Made by a program: the position numbers and the translations under genes | The notes under the pieces: generated by a model | The model's input: only the letters and a program-made list of their open reading frames with translations | What the model was told of the DNA's origin: nothing | Database searches by the model: none | In this document: piece after piece, positions 53,000 to 62,099 of the stretch | Numbering within the stretch: position 1 is the stretch's first letter | How the letters are laid out: the number at the start of each line of letters is the position of its first letter | Assembly (NCBI GenBank): GCA_013821825.1 | Contig: PNJK01000004.1 | Span: forward strand, 1 to 64,000 | Source: Rhodobacter sp. | GTDB taxonomy: Bacteria; Pseudomonadota; Alphaproteobacteria; Rhodobacterales; Rhodobacteraceae | Length of the DNA stretch: 64,000 nt | Direction of reading: 5' to 3'

Positions 53000-54346
53000 A
53001 TGACCGCAGCCATTCCGAAATCCGCCCACGTAAGGCAAACCCTTGCGCTGGGCCTGCCCCTTGCGGGATCGAATCTGGCGCAACTGGCGCTGCATGTCAG
53101 CGATGTGGTCATGATGGGCTGGTATGGCGTGGTGCCGCTGGCGGCGGTGGTGCTGGGCGCCTCGTCTTTCTTTGTGGTCTTTGTGCTGGGCTCGGGCTTT
53201 GCCAAGGCGGTGATGCCGATGGTGGCTGCCGCCCTTGGCCGGGGCGACGAGGCACAGGTGCGGCGCGACACCCGGATGGGGCTTTGGCTGTCGATTGCGT
53301 TCGGCATTGCGGTCCTGCCGGTCTTCTGGTGGTCCGGCGCGATCCTGCTGGCCCTTGGCCAGGCCGAGGATGTGTCGGCGATTGCGCAGGACTATCTGCG
53401 GATTGTCGGTTTCGGGATGGTGGCCGCGCTTTGCGTGACGGTGCTGCAAAGCTATCTTTCGGCGCTGGGCTGCACGCAAATCGTCCTTTGGGTCACGCTG
53501 TTGGCGGTAGCGCTTAACGTCGCTGTCAACTGGGCGCTGATCTTCGGGAACTGGGGCTTTCCGGAACTGGGCGCGCGAGGGGCCGCGGTGGCAACGATCT
53601 CGACCCAGATGCTGTCGCTGGTGGTGCTGGGGCTTTACGCCGGGTTCCTGCCCAGTCTGCGGCGGTTCCACCTCTTTCAGCGCTTCTGGCGCCCGGACTG
53701 GCATGCGATGCGGCTGGTCTGGCGGCTGGGGGTTCCGATCGGGCTGACCGGGCTGGCCGAGGGCGGGCTGTTCCAGGCCTCGGCCCTGATGATGGGCTGG
53801 ATCGGCACGGTGGAGCTGGCGGCGCATGGCATCGCGCTGGAGGTCGCGGCGCTGACCTTCATGCTGCATGTCGGCCTTTCAAGCGCCGCCACAATCCGCG
53901 TCGCCCGTTTCGACGGGCGCGGTGAGCGGACGGAACTGCGGCGGGCGTCGAAGGTCGCGGTCGTCATGTCGCTGGTGATAGCACTGGCATCGGTCCTGCT
54001 GTTCGTCACCCTGCCCGAGCCGATCATCGCGCTGTTTCTGGACCTGTCGAAACCCGAAAGCGCCGAGATCATTGCCTATGGGTCGATCCTGCTGATCCTG
54101 GCGGCGCTGTTCCAGCTGGCCGACGGAATGCAGGTGATGGCGCTGGGCCTGTTGCGCGGCGTGCAGGATACGCGGGTGCCGCTGGCGCTGGCGGCGGTAA
54201 GCTACTGGCTGATCGGTATTCCCTTCAGCTATATCCTGGCCTTTCCGCTGGGCTTTGGCGGCGTGGGATTGTGGCTGGGTCTGGTCGTGGGGCTGGTCTG
54301 TGCGGCGGTCAGCCTGATGTGGCGGTTCTGGCGGCTGGTGCGCTAA
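53000..54346 (+). CDS. MATE-family multidrug/Na+ efflux protein (NorM-like)
   Basis: A 448-aa inner-membrane antiporter with about twelve helices in two related halves. The N-terminal LGLPLAGSNLAQLALHVSDVVMMGW and the second-half LGVPIGLTGLAEGGLFQASALMMGW show the internal repeat typical of MATE. LLRGVQDTRVPLALAAVSYW is the usual late motif. ATG 53000 follows GGAGG at three bases. It probably exports drugs or cationic compounds. Convergent with kpsC; stop codons overlap by four bases. Confidence 0.92.
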   Translation: MTAAIPKSAHVRQTLALGLPLAGSNLAQLALHVSDVVMMGWYGVVPLAAVVLGASSFFVVFVLGSGFAKAVMPMVAAALGRGDEAQVRRDTRMGLWLSIAFGIAVLPVFWWSGAILLALGQAEDVSAIAQDYLRIVGFGMVAALCVTVLQSYLSALGCTQIVLWVTLLAVALNVAVNWALIFGNWGFPELGARGAAVATISTQMLSLVVLGLYAGFLPSLRRFHLFQRFWRPDWHAMRLVWRLGVPIGLTGLAEGGLFQASALMMGWIGTVELAAHGIALEVAALTFMLHVGLSSAATIRVARFDGRGERTELRRASKVAVVMSLVIALASVLLFVTLPEPIIALFLDLSKPESAEIIAYGSILLILAALFQLADGMQVMALGLLRGVQDTRVPLALAAVSYWLIGIPFSYILAFPLGFGGVGLWLGLVVGLVCAAVSLMWRFWRLVR

Positions 54347-56382
54347 CGCCAGAGATAGGCAAGACTGGCGAACCGGCCCTGCAGCTTTGCCGTCAGGCGG
54401 TTCAGGCGGCCGGGGCCCGGGATCGGGCCAGAGGACAGCCGGTCAAGGATCACCTCGGGCGGGCAGGGGCGGCGGCTGACCGGGTCCCAGTAGCGCGGAT
54501 AGCCGATCAGCGCGGCATGGGCGAGGCTGGCAAGGTCCGCCGTGCCACGCCAGTCCGGCACCGGGCCAAGGTCGCGGGTCAGGCCCCAGCCGGCGTAGAA
54601 GGGCGCACCAAGACAGGTGACGGGCAGGCCGCGGATCAGCGCCTCGAACCCCAGAAGCGAGGTCATGGTCCAGACCTCTTGCACCTCGGCCAGAAGGGCG
54701 GCGGGGTTGGCTGACGGCAGCGTGATGTCGGCGAGGCCCGCCAGGCTTTCGTCCGGGATCGCGCCGGGGCGCAGGCCCGCCACCACATCGGGATGCGGTT
54801 TGTAGATCAGGACAGCGCCGGGGTTCGACTGTCGTGCGGCCTGAAGCAGGGCAAGGTTGGTCCGTACCGTCCCGGCCCCCTTCATGATCGAGGCGTCGTC
54901 CTCGACCTGTCCGGGGACAAGGATGCGGTGGCCTTGGGGCAGGGGCGGCAAAGGTTGACCGGTCAGGTTGTATTTCGACAGTCCAGCTTGCCGCAGACGG
55001 GACAGCAGCGCCTCGGCCCGGTCGCGGCCACCGGGGGGCAGGGGCGCGCTGATCAGCGCGTCAAGCCGTGAAGGGCGGCTGGGGTCATAGTAGATGCCCC
55101 GGTCATCGGTCACCAGCGACAGGGGCGGGATCAGGTCGGCGCCAAGGCCGCGTGAGCGCAGGAAGCCATCCTCTACCCGCAGGCAGGGTGCCTTTGGAGT
55201 GAAGCCAGGCGGCTCCTTCCCTGCCCAAAGGATCAGACTGCGGCCCGTAGCGATGGCAAGCTTGTCGGCGCGGGCAGGGTCGTCGCGAAAACGCAGCGCT
55301 TGCGGGGTGCCAAAAAACGCCTGCAGGCGGCTGCGTTTCCACAGTCGCATGCCCGCCGCGACATGGCCCATACGGTCTTCGCGGAGGGCCCGGGTCTCGG
55401 CCTCCAACTGGTCGATGACGTCTTCCAATGGACAAAGTTGGTCGCGGCAGGGGTCATACCAGAGCGGGGCAAGCAGCATCGCCCCGGCGAACAGCTGGTC
55501 GGCGCTCAGGCGGCGGGTGCGGCGGGGCAGGGGCTGTTCGTCGTGGGTCAGGCCCCAGCCTGCATAGAAGGGTTGGCCGAAGACGTGGGGGCGGTGGCCG
55601 TGCAGGATCGCCTCGAAGCCCAGTTGCGAGGAAACGGTATAGACCTCGGCCGCCGCGGAAAGCAGGCGGTGGGGCGAGACAGGGTCCGTCAGAAGGGTCA
55701 CGCGGCCGTCGGCATCGGCAGGACCGAAGTGGCCGGGGCGCAGGTTGGCCGAGGTCTCGGGGTGGCTGCGGATGACGATGCGGGCATCGGGATGATCGCG
55801 CAGGGCTGCGTCCAGCATCCTGCGGAACGTCGCCTCGGAAGCCCCGGCGTGACGGATGGCGGCATCGCCCCGGGTCTGGTCTACGATCAGGATGAAGCCC
55901 GGGGGAGGTGCGGTCAGGTCTGGATCGTGAGTGTTGTATTTTGACAAATGAAGATGCTTGATCCGGGCCATAGCGACGCTTGCGCGGGTCAAAAGGTTCG
56001 AATTCTGCAAATCGTCGGTCAGAAGGATCTGCTCCAGCCGCGAGGGTTGGCCGGCGTCGAAGTGGACGCCGACCGGGTCAACCAGCAGACCGAGGGGCGG
56101 TTCGCCCGTTGCGCGGCCGGGATGGAGCGAGCGCAGGAAGGCATCCTCGACCCGGATCAGCGGCAGGTTCTGGCGGGCGGCAAGCGCCTCGCCTCGCCAG
56201 GCGGTCGGACTGCGGCCCCAGACAAGCACGCCGTCGCCGGGGGCGGGCAGGCCAAACCGGACCTCGTGCCCGGCAAGGTCAAGCATGCGCCGCAGGCGGC
56301 GGTTGCGCAAAAGCGAGAGGTTCTGGTGCCAAAGCCGCCGGGGAACCCCGGTCAATGCCTCTGGCCTGACCTTGCCAGACAT
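54343..56382 (-). CDS. kpsC: Capsule polysaccharide Kdo-transferase KpsC
   Basis: A 679-aa two-domain retaining beta-Kdo transferase that builds the lipid-proximal Kdo linker of group 2-type capsules. Two related halves are visible, each with RVED(A/G)FLRS, SKYN, a DP.R.SRL region, SxxGFEA(I/L) and the diagnostic PFYAGWGLT (residues about 290 and 610), ending WYDP/YWDP. It is the last gene of the kpsS-kpsD-like-kpsC operon, seven bases after its neighbour. KpsM/T/E are not in the window. Confidence 0.92.
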   Translation of the reverse strand: MSGKVRPEALTGVPRRLWHQNLSLLRNRRLRRMLDLAGHEVRFGLPAPGDGVLVWGRSPTAWRGEALAARQNLPLIRVEDAFLRSLHPGRATGEPPLGLLVDPVGVHFDAGQPSRLEQILLTDDLQNSNLLTRASVAMARIKHLHLSKYNTHDPDLTAPPPGFILIVDQTRGDAAIRHAGASEATFRRMLDAALRDHPDARIVIRSHPETSANLRPGHFGPADADGRVTLLTDPVSPHRLLSAAAEVYTVSSQLGFEAILHGHRPHVFGQPFYAGWGLTHDEQPLPRRTRRLSADQLFAGAMLLAPLWYDPCRDQLCPLEDVIDQLEAETRALREDRMGHVAAGMRLWKRSRLQAFFGTPQALRFRDDPARADKLAIATGRSLILWAGKEPPGFTPKAPCLRVEDGFLRSRGLGADLIPPLSLVTDDRGIYYDPSRPSRLDALISAPLPPGGRDRAEALLSRLRQAGLSKYNLTGQPLPPLPQGHRILVPGQVEDDASIMKGAGTVRTNLALLQAARQSNPGAVLIYKPHPDVVAGLRPGAIPDESLAGLADITLPSANPAALLAEVQEVWTMTSLLGFEALIRGLPVTCLGAPFYAGWGLTRDLGPVPDWRGTADLASLAHAALIGYPRYWDPVSRRPCPPEVILDRLSSGPIPGPGRLNRLTAKLQGRFASLAYLWR

Positions 56383-56389
56383 GGCGCTG

Positions 56390-57532
56390 TCAGTTGCCGG
56401 AGTTCGCGGTATTGGCGAGGCTGCTGGCTGCCCCGGCAGTGCCGGTGATCGCGCCGATGGTCTTTTGCCACTGCACGAAGGGCGCTTCGGTCACGTAAAG
56501 CGTGTCGCCGTCGCGGACCTGGAAATCCCGGGCTTCGAACAGGCCGGTCGGTTCGGTCAGGTCCAGCACATAGACGATGCGTTGGTCGCCGATCAGGTCG
56601 CTGCGGCCCAGGATGGCGCGGGCAATCGCCTCGCTTTCGTCGCGCAGGATGAAGACGCCGGTCGGATCGGCCGAGTTGGTCAGCAGGCCGCCGACGGTGG
56701 CAATCGCCTCAAGCGCCGAGAGGGATTCGGATTCGAAGGGAACGATATTCTGTGCGCCAGTCGCGCCAAGGGCGATGAAGCTGCGGCTGTCCTCCTCGAT
56801 CACGATCTTGTCGCCAGGACGCAGGGCGATGTCGAGACCGGGGTTTTCATAGAGGTCCTTAAGCCAGATGCGCCCGGTCTGGCCGCCCCGGGTGACACGG
56901 ACGATGGCAACATCGGGATCGATCACGACCCCGCCGGATTTGGCCAGCATCGTGGCCAGGGTGCGGGTCGGGGCTTCGATCGGATAGACGCCCGGACCGG
57001 CGGATTGCCCGGCAACCGAGACGGTGGAGCCGTTGCCGGCAAGCCGCGTCACGGTGATCTGCGGATCGGGGGTCTGGTCTTCCAACTGGCGGGTGATGGC
57101 CTGTCGCAGCCCCTCGGGCGTCTGGCCAGCGGCGCGAATCCGACCGGCGTAGGGGATATAGATATAGCCCTGGCCGTCGACCTGAACTTCAGTCAGCGGG
57201 GTGACACGCTGGCCGGTATTGCCCAGCAGCGGATCGTCCTTCACGTTCTCGAACACCGTCACGCCAAGCGAGTCCCCGGCGGAGATGGTGTCGGAACCGA
57301 CAAGTCCCGCGCTCTGGAAAGAACTGCTGAAGCCGAAGCTGGGTTGCGTCGCGGTCGCTCGGGACACGGCCGGAGAGACCGGAACAATGAAGGCGTCGCC
57401 CTTCTTGTCGATCGATCCGGCCAGCAGTTCACGCTTGTTCGGGCCGGACCGGGGCAGGCCGCAAGCGGCCACCAGCGCGACCGATACCAGCAAGGCCACT
57501 GCCTTGGCCGCGTCCGAGCCTGTGAACCGCAC
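56390..57532 (-). CDS. Polysaccharide export outer-membrane lipoprotein (Wza/KpsD-type)
   Basis: About 380 aa. GTG 57532 with AGGGG upstream gives a clean lipoprotein signal (KAVALLVSVALVAACGLPRSG, lipobox VAAC). The frame is open to 57604. Poly_export block SAGDSLGVTVFENVKD and ADEVQVDGQGYIYIPYAG-like strand, then SLBB repeats VSVAGQSAGPGVYPI and FIALGATGAQNIVPFE. The position between kpsS and kpsC makes it the outer-membrane pore for the capsule. It differs clearly from the short 200-aa export protein at 30736, so the two polysaccharide systems have separate exits. Confidence 0.87.
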   Translation of the reverse strand: MRFTGSDAAKAVALLVSVALVAACGLPRSGPNKRELLAGSIDKKGDAFIVPVSPAVSRATATQPSFGFSSSFQSAGLVGSDTISAGDSLGVTVFENVKDDPLLGNTGQRVTPLTEVQVDGQGYIYIPYAGRIRAAGQTPEGLRQAITRQLEDQTPDPQITVTRLAGNGSTVSVAGQSAGPGVYPIEAPTRTLATMLAKSGGVVIDPDVAIVRVTRGGQTGRIWLKDLYENPGLDIALRPGDKIVIEEDSRSFIALGATGAQNIVPFESESLSALEAIATVGGLLTNSADPTGVFILRDESEAIARAILGRSDLIGDQRIVYVLDLTEPTGLFEARDFQVRDGDTLYVTEAPFVQWQKTIGAITGTAGAASSLANTANSGN

Positions 57533-57614
57533 TGCCTGTACCCCTGCGTCCGTTTTTGTTTTGTCGGAGAAACTACCGAAAGAAGGGCGGGATGGCCAGC
57601 GCACAGTGTCGAAT

Positions 57615-58928
57615 TCAGCGCACCAGGCGCAACTGTTGCCGAGGTGCCGCTTTGCCGGATGTCAGAGCCTGATACGGGTCTTCGGGCGAAAGCATCAGGT
57701 CCACAACTTGTCGCAGCAACGCGCGGCGTCCCCGCGACGAGTAGAAGCCGCCCACGATTTGCGACGTCTCCAGCAGAAAATGCCGATAGTCGCGATAGGC
57801 GCGGGTATCCGGGCGTTCGGGGGCGGCGAAGAATTCCTCAATCGGCTGTGAGGACACGAATTCAGGCTTGGCGTAAACCGCCGCGCCGAAGCTGCGCAGC
57901 GGCAGACCGCGCCAGAGCGCCTGCTGTCCGGCGGTTGAATTCACCGTCACGGCCGAGCGCGCGTGGTTCATAAGCTCGGCCAGTTTGCCGCCGCGCACAA
58001 AGTGGACGCGGTCCTTCAGGTCGTGAAGCCTGGCCAGTCGCCGGATTTCCGGGGCCAGCGGAAACCGGCCGTCTTCCAGCGGATGCGCCTTGAAGACCAG
58101 ATGGTGATGCCGGGGCGCGCCCTTGACAAAACCCTCCATCACCAGGGCCAGAAACTCGGCCATGCTGGCGAAGGGGGAATGGTCACGAAAGCTGGCGTCA
58201 TGTTCCAGTTGGAGGATGGCAAGGTGATAGGGAAACCCGCCGCGCCGGATTCGGCGGGTGGCAAGGCGACGTTCCATCCGATGCAGCGGTATCAGCAGGA
58301 AGCGCCTGAGGTAAAGCTGGAATTCCTGGCCGACGGTCAGCGTCCGGTGCGGGCGGAAGTTCCGATAGGCGCTGCGTCCAAGTGCCACGCAGCCATGATA
58401 AAGCGCACCCCAGAACATGTGCTGGCGCATGTCGCCCCACGTGGCGGGGGCGTCGGGCAGGTCAACATCGACCTTGGCCAGTGCGGCCTGCATGTCGGGA
58501 ACCGCAAGGTCCATCAGCCGGGAATGGCCGTTCGCCCCTCCGCGTTCGTAGGTGATCCAGTAGGGGCGAAGATAACCTTCCTCGAACACGTGGACCGTAA
58601 TTCCGCGACGGCGGGCCAAGGCCGCGGCCTGAGCATGGACCGGCCGGGTATCGCCATAAAGCACAAGGTCGGTGATCCGGTGGCGCGACAGAAGGTCGGC
58701 GCAGGTATCGGGCCAGAGATCATGCCCGTCGCGAAAGGCGATATAGCCCGGGCCGGGCCAGGACATCCGGTCGCCCAGATTGAAGCCGACGCGCCACACC
58801 TGCGCCCCTGCCGCACGCAGATGCGTGGCAAGGCGGTGAAACCATGGCCCGTGCGGGCCCTGCAAAAAGAGGAATCGGCGGTCTGGTTCGGTCACGCGGC
58901 GGGTCCAATCATTCGGGGGTTCTTGCAC
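57615..58928 (-). CDS. kpsS: Capsule polysaccharide Kdo-transferase KpsS
   Basis: A 437-aa KpsS-type enzyme that adds the first Kdo to the phosphatidylglycerol anchor, working with KpsC. Landmarks: FLFLQGPHGPWFHRLATHLR, GDTRPVHAQAAALARRRGI, VFEEGYLRPYWITYERGG, HLVFKAHPLEDG (nucleotide-site His), VNSTAGQQALWRGLP. It is the first gene of the minus-strand capsule operon and divergent from ribE. Confidence 0.92.
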   Translation of the reverse strand: MQEPPNDWTRRVTEPDRRFLFLQGPHGPWFHRLATHLRAAGAQVWRVGFNLGDRMSWPGPGYIAFRDGHDLWPDTCADLLSRHRITDLVLYGDTRPVHAQAAALARRRGITVHVFEEGYLRPYWITYERGGANGHSRLMDLAVPDMQAALAKVDVDLPDAPATWGDMRQHMFWGALYHGCVALGRSAYRNFRPHRTLTVGQEFQLYLRRFLLIPLHRMERRLATRRIRRGGFPYHLAILQLEHDASFRDHSPFASMAEFLALVMEGFVKGAPRHHHLVFKAHPLEDGRFPLAPEIRRLARLHDLKDRVHFVRGGKLAELMNHARSAVTVNSTAGQQALWRGLPLRSFGAAVYAKPEFVSSQPIEEFFAAPERPDTRAYRDYRHFLLETSQIVGGFYSSRGRRALLRQVVDLMLSPEDPYQALTSGKAAPRQQLRLVR

Positions 58929-59052
58929 CGGACTGCAGCAGAACTACAGCAAAATCCGCAGGAATTCGTGAAGAGATCATGGCAGGATCCGGGGGCGGTC
59001 TTGCAAGGACGGGCATCGGGGTCTAGGTCGAAGGAAAGGGAAAGGGGCTGCC

Positions 59053-59649
59053 ATGTTTACCGGAATTGTCACCGATATGGGCCGGATCGTCGAGACGAAG
59101 GTTACCGGCGACCTGCGGGCGCGGATTGCCACGCACTATGACGTGGCGGCAATCGACATCGGCGCCAGCATCGCCTGTGACGGGGTGTGCCTGACGGTCG
59201 TGGCGCTGGGGACCGAGCCGGAGAACTGGTTCGACGTGGAAATCTCGGCCGAGACGGTTTCAAAGACCAACCTGGGCGGTTGGGTCCTGGGAAAACGGGT
59301 AAACCTGGAACGGGCGCTGAAGGTGGGCGATGAACTTGGTGGCCACATCGTCTCGGGGCATGTCGACGGGTTGGCCGAGGTGATCAGCGTCCGGCCGGAG
59401 GGTGGGTCGGTGCGGGTGAGGTTCCGCGCGCCCGAGGCCTTGGCCCGGTTCATCGCGCCGAAAGGCTCTGTCGCGCTGAACGGAACCTCACTGACCGTGA
59501 ACGAGGTCGAGGGGCGGGACTTCGGGGTGAACTTCATTCCGCATACGCAAAGTGTGACGACCTGGGGCGAAGTCGTCGCGGGGGACCGGGTTAACCTCGA
59601 GGTCGACACGATGGCGCGCTACGTGGCACGGCTGCGCGAATGGGACTGA
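59053..59649 (+). CDS. ribE: Riboflavin synthase (alpha subunit)
   Basis: A 198-aa enzyme that dismutates two lumazines to riboflavin. Two lumazine-binding halves: MFTGIVTDMG, CDGVCLTVV, SGHVDG in the first and ALNGTSLTVNEVEG, FIPHTQSVTTW in the second. Length typical. No FMN-riboswitch-like structure was noticed in the 124-bp leader. The stop overlaps the start of the next gene by 10 bp. Confidence 0.95.
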   Translation: MFTGIVTDMGRIVETKVTGDLRARIATHYDVAAIDIGASIACDGVCLTVVALGTEPENWFDVEISAETVSKTNLGGWVLGKRVNLERALKVGDELGGHIVSGHVDGLAEVISVRPEGGSVRVRFRAPEALARFIAPKGSVALNGTSLTVNEVEGRDFGVNFIPHTQSVTTWGEVVAGDRVNLEVDTMARYVARLREWD

Positions 59650-60191
59650 TCGGTCACAATCGCGGACCGTCGCTGGAGGGCGGGGTGAGCTGGCGCAAAC
59701 ATTGCTGGTCCGCAGCGCGCGAGCGGCTGCTGCCGACCCTGCCCATCGAAGTGGTGCGGTTGCGGGTCAAGCGGGCCAAGGCCCTGGGGCTCGACTACAA
59801 AACCTACGCCGGGGTGCGGGCCTCCACCGGGCATGATGTGGTGGCTTTCCTGTTTTCCTCGAATGCCTTGCGTGTGAGTTTGGTTCGGCCCGCGATGCCG
59901 CCGGATCGGGAGGCAAAGCTTGCCGTGCTGAACTGCGGACGGCTGGCGCTTGCGGTCGCCCCGTTGTCGCCTTGGATGGTGGAGGCCGCAAATCCCTCCC
60001 TCCTCGACGGCGCGCATCCCGCCCCCTTTGCTTTGGCGGCTTTCAGCGAAACGCGCAGGGTCTTGCGGGACGCACTGGGCAAGCTGCCGTCGGATCAGGT
60101 GCTGCTGGTCGGAGACCTTGGCCTTGAGCGTGACTGGTGCGCGGCGGGGCGGTTGGCGGGGTATCTGCCGGCGGAGCGGTACTTCGGATAA
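59640..60191 (+). CDS. Conserved hypothetical protein overlapping ribE
   Basis: A 183-aa soluble protein starting MGLIGHNRGPSLEGG, with basic RLRVKRAKALGLDYKTYAGV and VVAFLFSSNAL. Coding character is good and similar proteins beginning GHNRGPSLE are familiar from other Rhodobacteraceae, but no function is known. The ten-base overlap with ribE implies co-translation. The KRAKALGLDYKTYAG block could bind nucleic acid; this is speculative. Confidence 0.75.
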   Translation: MGLIGHNRGPSLEGGVSWRKHCWSAARERLLPTLPIEVVRLRVKRAKALGLDYKTYAGVRASTGHDVVAFLFSSNALRVSLVRPAMPPDREAKLAVLNCGRLALAVAPLSPWMVEAANPSLLDGAHPAPFALAAFSETRRVLRDALGKLPSDQVLLVGDLGLERDWCAAGRLAGYLPAERYFG

Positions 60192-60193
60192 GA

Positions 60194-60490
60194 CTGAGCT
60201 GGCTTAATTGGCCGTGGAAACGGAACAGCCGAATCTTTCGCTTCTCTCCGCAATGGAAAGAATACGTTGCGGTGAAGGGATCCGGTGGTTGCTTCCCAAT
60301 CGACCACATGTATGGCGAGACACCAACGGTCTATCTGCCCTGCGAAGAAGATTGGCAGCGCATAGCTCCGCCTTGGGGGCAAGATCCGTGGCCCGTGCTT
60401 CGGTCAGAATTGGAAGACTGGTGTGGACGAAAAGGAATACATTTGGCGATCGATCCGCCCAACAGGCACCAAGGCCTTGGACGTTGCTAG
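60194..60490 (+). CDS. Possible small hypothetical protein without clear start (or gene fragment)
   Basis: The frame encodes RIFRFSPQWKEYVAVKGSGG, then CFPIDHMYGETPTVYLPCEED and WPVLRSELEDWCGRKGIHLAI before a stop at 60488. The composition looks protein-like, with balanced aromatic and charged residues. No ATG with a ribosome-binding site precedes it; CTG 60194 gives LSWLNWPWKRNSR. It may be a decayed or mis-started gene. No family recognised. Confidence 0.4.
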   Translation: MSWLNWPWKRNSRIFRFSPQWKEYVAVKGSGGCFPIDHMYGETPTVYLPCEEDWQRIAPPWGQDPWPVLRSELEDWCGRKGIHLAIDPPNRHQGLGRC

Positions 60491-60583
60491 GGATTGGCGC
60501 CTGAGTTGCCTTGCGAACACCGACAGCAATGAAAAACGGCAGCCCCTTCGGACCGCCGTTTCGCATTCCCTGAGCCCGTCAGA

Positions 60584-61093
60584 TCAGGCCGCTCGGCCAA
60601 CCAGCACCTGGTCCACCGTCTTCGCCGCACCCGCCTCATCCACGCCAGAGACCGCCGCGACTTCGCGGGTCAGGCGTTCGAGAGCGGCCTCGTAAAGCTG
60701 ACGTTCGGAATAGCTTTGCTCGCGCTGGTCGTCGGTGCGGTGCAGGTCGCGGACCACCTCAGCGATCGACAGCAGGTCGCCAGAGTTGATCTTCTGCTCG
60801 TATTCCTGCGCCCGGCGCGACCACATGGCGCGCTTGACCTTGGCCTTGCCCTTCAGGGTATCAAGCGCCTTAGTGATCACATCGGGGGCCGAAAGCGCGC
60901 GCATGCCGATTTCGGTGGCCTTGTGGGTCGGAACCCGCAGGGTCATCTTGTCCTTCTCGAAGGAGATGACGAAGAGCTCCAACTGAATTCCGGCAATCTG
61001 CTGTTCTTCGATCGAGATGATCTTGCCCACGCCATGCGCGGGATAAACGACGAAATCATTCGGACGGAATTCAGGCTTCTTCAGTTTGGTCAT
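60584..61093 (-). CDS. carD: CarD-family transcriptional regulator
   Basis: A 169-aa RNA-polymerase-binding regulator that stabilises open promoter complexes. The N-terminal Tudor-like RNAP-interaction domain has FRPNDFVVYPAHGVGKIISIEEQ. The C-terminal helical DNA-binding domain has KRAMWSRRAQEYEQKINSGD and EVVRDLHR. Typical alphaproteobacterial length. Monocistronic in appearance. Confidence 0.94.
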   Translation of the reverse strand: MTKLKKPEFRPNDFVVYPAHGVGKIISIEEQQIAGIQLELFVISFEKDKMTLRVPTHKATEIGMRALSAPDVITKALDTLKGKAKVKRAMWSRRAQEYEQKINSGDLLSIAEVVRDLHRTDDQREQSYSERQLYEAALERLTREVAAVSGVDEAGAAKTVDQVLVGRAA

Positions 61094-61381
61094 GCATCGA
61101 TCCCCAGATGGGAAACCTGTTCAAGTGACAAAAACCCAAAGCTCAGAGCACTCCGCCCTGGCTTGTGGAACCGGTTTATCACAAGAAAATTGGGCTTAGG
61201 CACGAGGCTCCAAGCCGTCGGTCAGGCTTCCATGCTTGTTTGTGAGCAAACTATAACACAAAACGCGGGTAATTCCAACACGCGTGACTGCGCGCGAATC
61301 TTGCGCAAGTCATTGTGTTTGTGTTATTTTTCGGCATCAACCCAACCTGTTCGTGCTAGAGCCGTGCGAATCGCTTGGACG

Positions 61382-61720
61382 TCAACCGCCGGCGCCGGGG
61401 GCTTCGGAGAAGTACTTCTCAAGCTTGCCGGTTTCGCCGTCGCGGTCTTCATAGCCCGGCAGCGGATCTTTCTTGGTCACGATCACCGGCCATTGCACCG
61501 CGTATTTGCGGTTGAAGGTCACCCAGGCCTCCATGTCCGGTTCGGTGTCCGGGCGGATCGCGTCGGCCGGGCATTCGGGTTCGCAGACGCCGCAGTCGAT
61601 GCATTCGTCAGGGTGAATGACGAGCATGTTCTCGCCCTCGTAGAAGCAGTCGACCGGGCAGACCTCGACGCAGTCGGTGTATTTGCAGGCAATGCAATTG
61701 TCGATGACGACATAGGTCAT
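61382..61720 (-). CDS. fdxA: 7Fe ferredoxin FdxA
   Basis: A 112-aa ferredoxin with two cluster motifs: [17 protein letters not shown] for the [3Fe-4S] site and [12 protein letters not shown] for the [4Fe-4S] site. Length and C-terminal extension ([14 protein letters not shown]) are standard for FdxA in this group. A soluble electron carrier. A 288-bp gap separates it from carD; no gene is seen there. Confidence 0.95.
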   Translation of the reverse strand: MTYVVIDNCIACKYTDCVEVCPVDCFYEGENMLVIHPDECIDCGVCEPECPADAIRPDTEPDMEAWVTFNRKYAVQWPVIVTKKDPLPGYEDRDGETGKLEKYFSEAPGAGG

Positions 61721-61772
61721 GGGCGGGCCCCGGAGCGGATCGTTTGACTGTTAGCTAGAGCAGGCGGGCGGA

Positions 61773-62096
61773 TCATTCAAGCGGGTCTGGCGTGATGGGG
61801 CCGGGATCCAGATCAAGAAAAAGCGCCTGCGCTTCGGTCGCCGGGCCACGACGCAGGCCAAGCGCAAGGATGCGGATCACCCGGACGCGGGGGCCCAGCG
61901 GGAAGGTCAACACGTCGCCGGGCGTGATATCGCGGCCGGGGCGGCTGACGCGGGTGCCGTTCACGCGGACGGCACCCGCTTCGATCAGGCTGGCGGCAAG
62001 GGCGCGCGATTTCAGAAAGCGCGCCTGCCAGAGCCATTTGTCGAGCCGAAGGGTCGGCGCGGCTGCGGGGTTCGGTTTGCCGGAGGGACCGGCCAA
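61773..62096 (-). CDS. RNA-binding S4 domain protein (Hsp15/HslR-like)
   Basis: A 107-aa protein with an S4 RNA-binding fold: LRLDKWLWQARFLKSRALAASLIEAG, VRVNGTRVSRPGRDITPGDVL. Relatives (Hsp15) bind stalled 50S subunits carrying nascent chains. It follows the helicase gene by three bases and is probably co-transcribed, which suggests a linked RNA role. Confidence 0.87.
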   Translation of the reverse strand: MAGPSGKPNPAAAPTLRLDKWLWQARFLKSRALAASLIEAGAVRVNGTRVSRPGRDITPGDVLTFPLGPRVRVIRILALGLRRGPATEAQALFLDLDPGPITPDPLE

Positions 62097-62099
62097 GCC

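Noticed and set aside
58929..59052. FMN riboswitch in front of ribE
   Set aside because: The 124-bp leader shows no RFN-element-like conserved blocks, and part of it must hold the divergent kpsS promoter.
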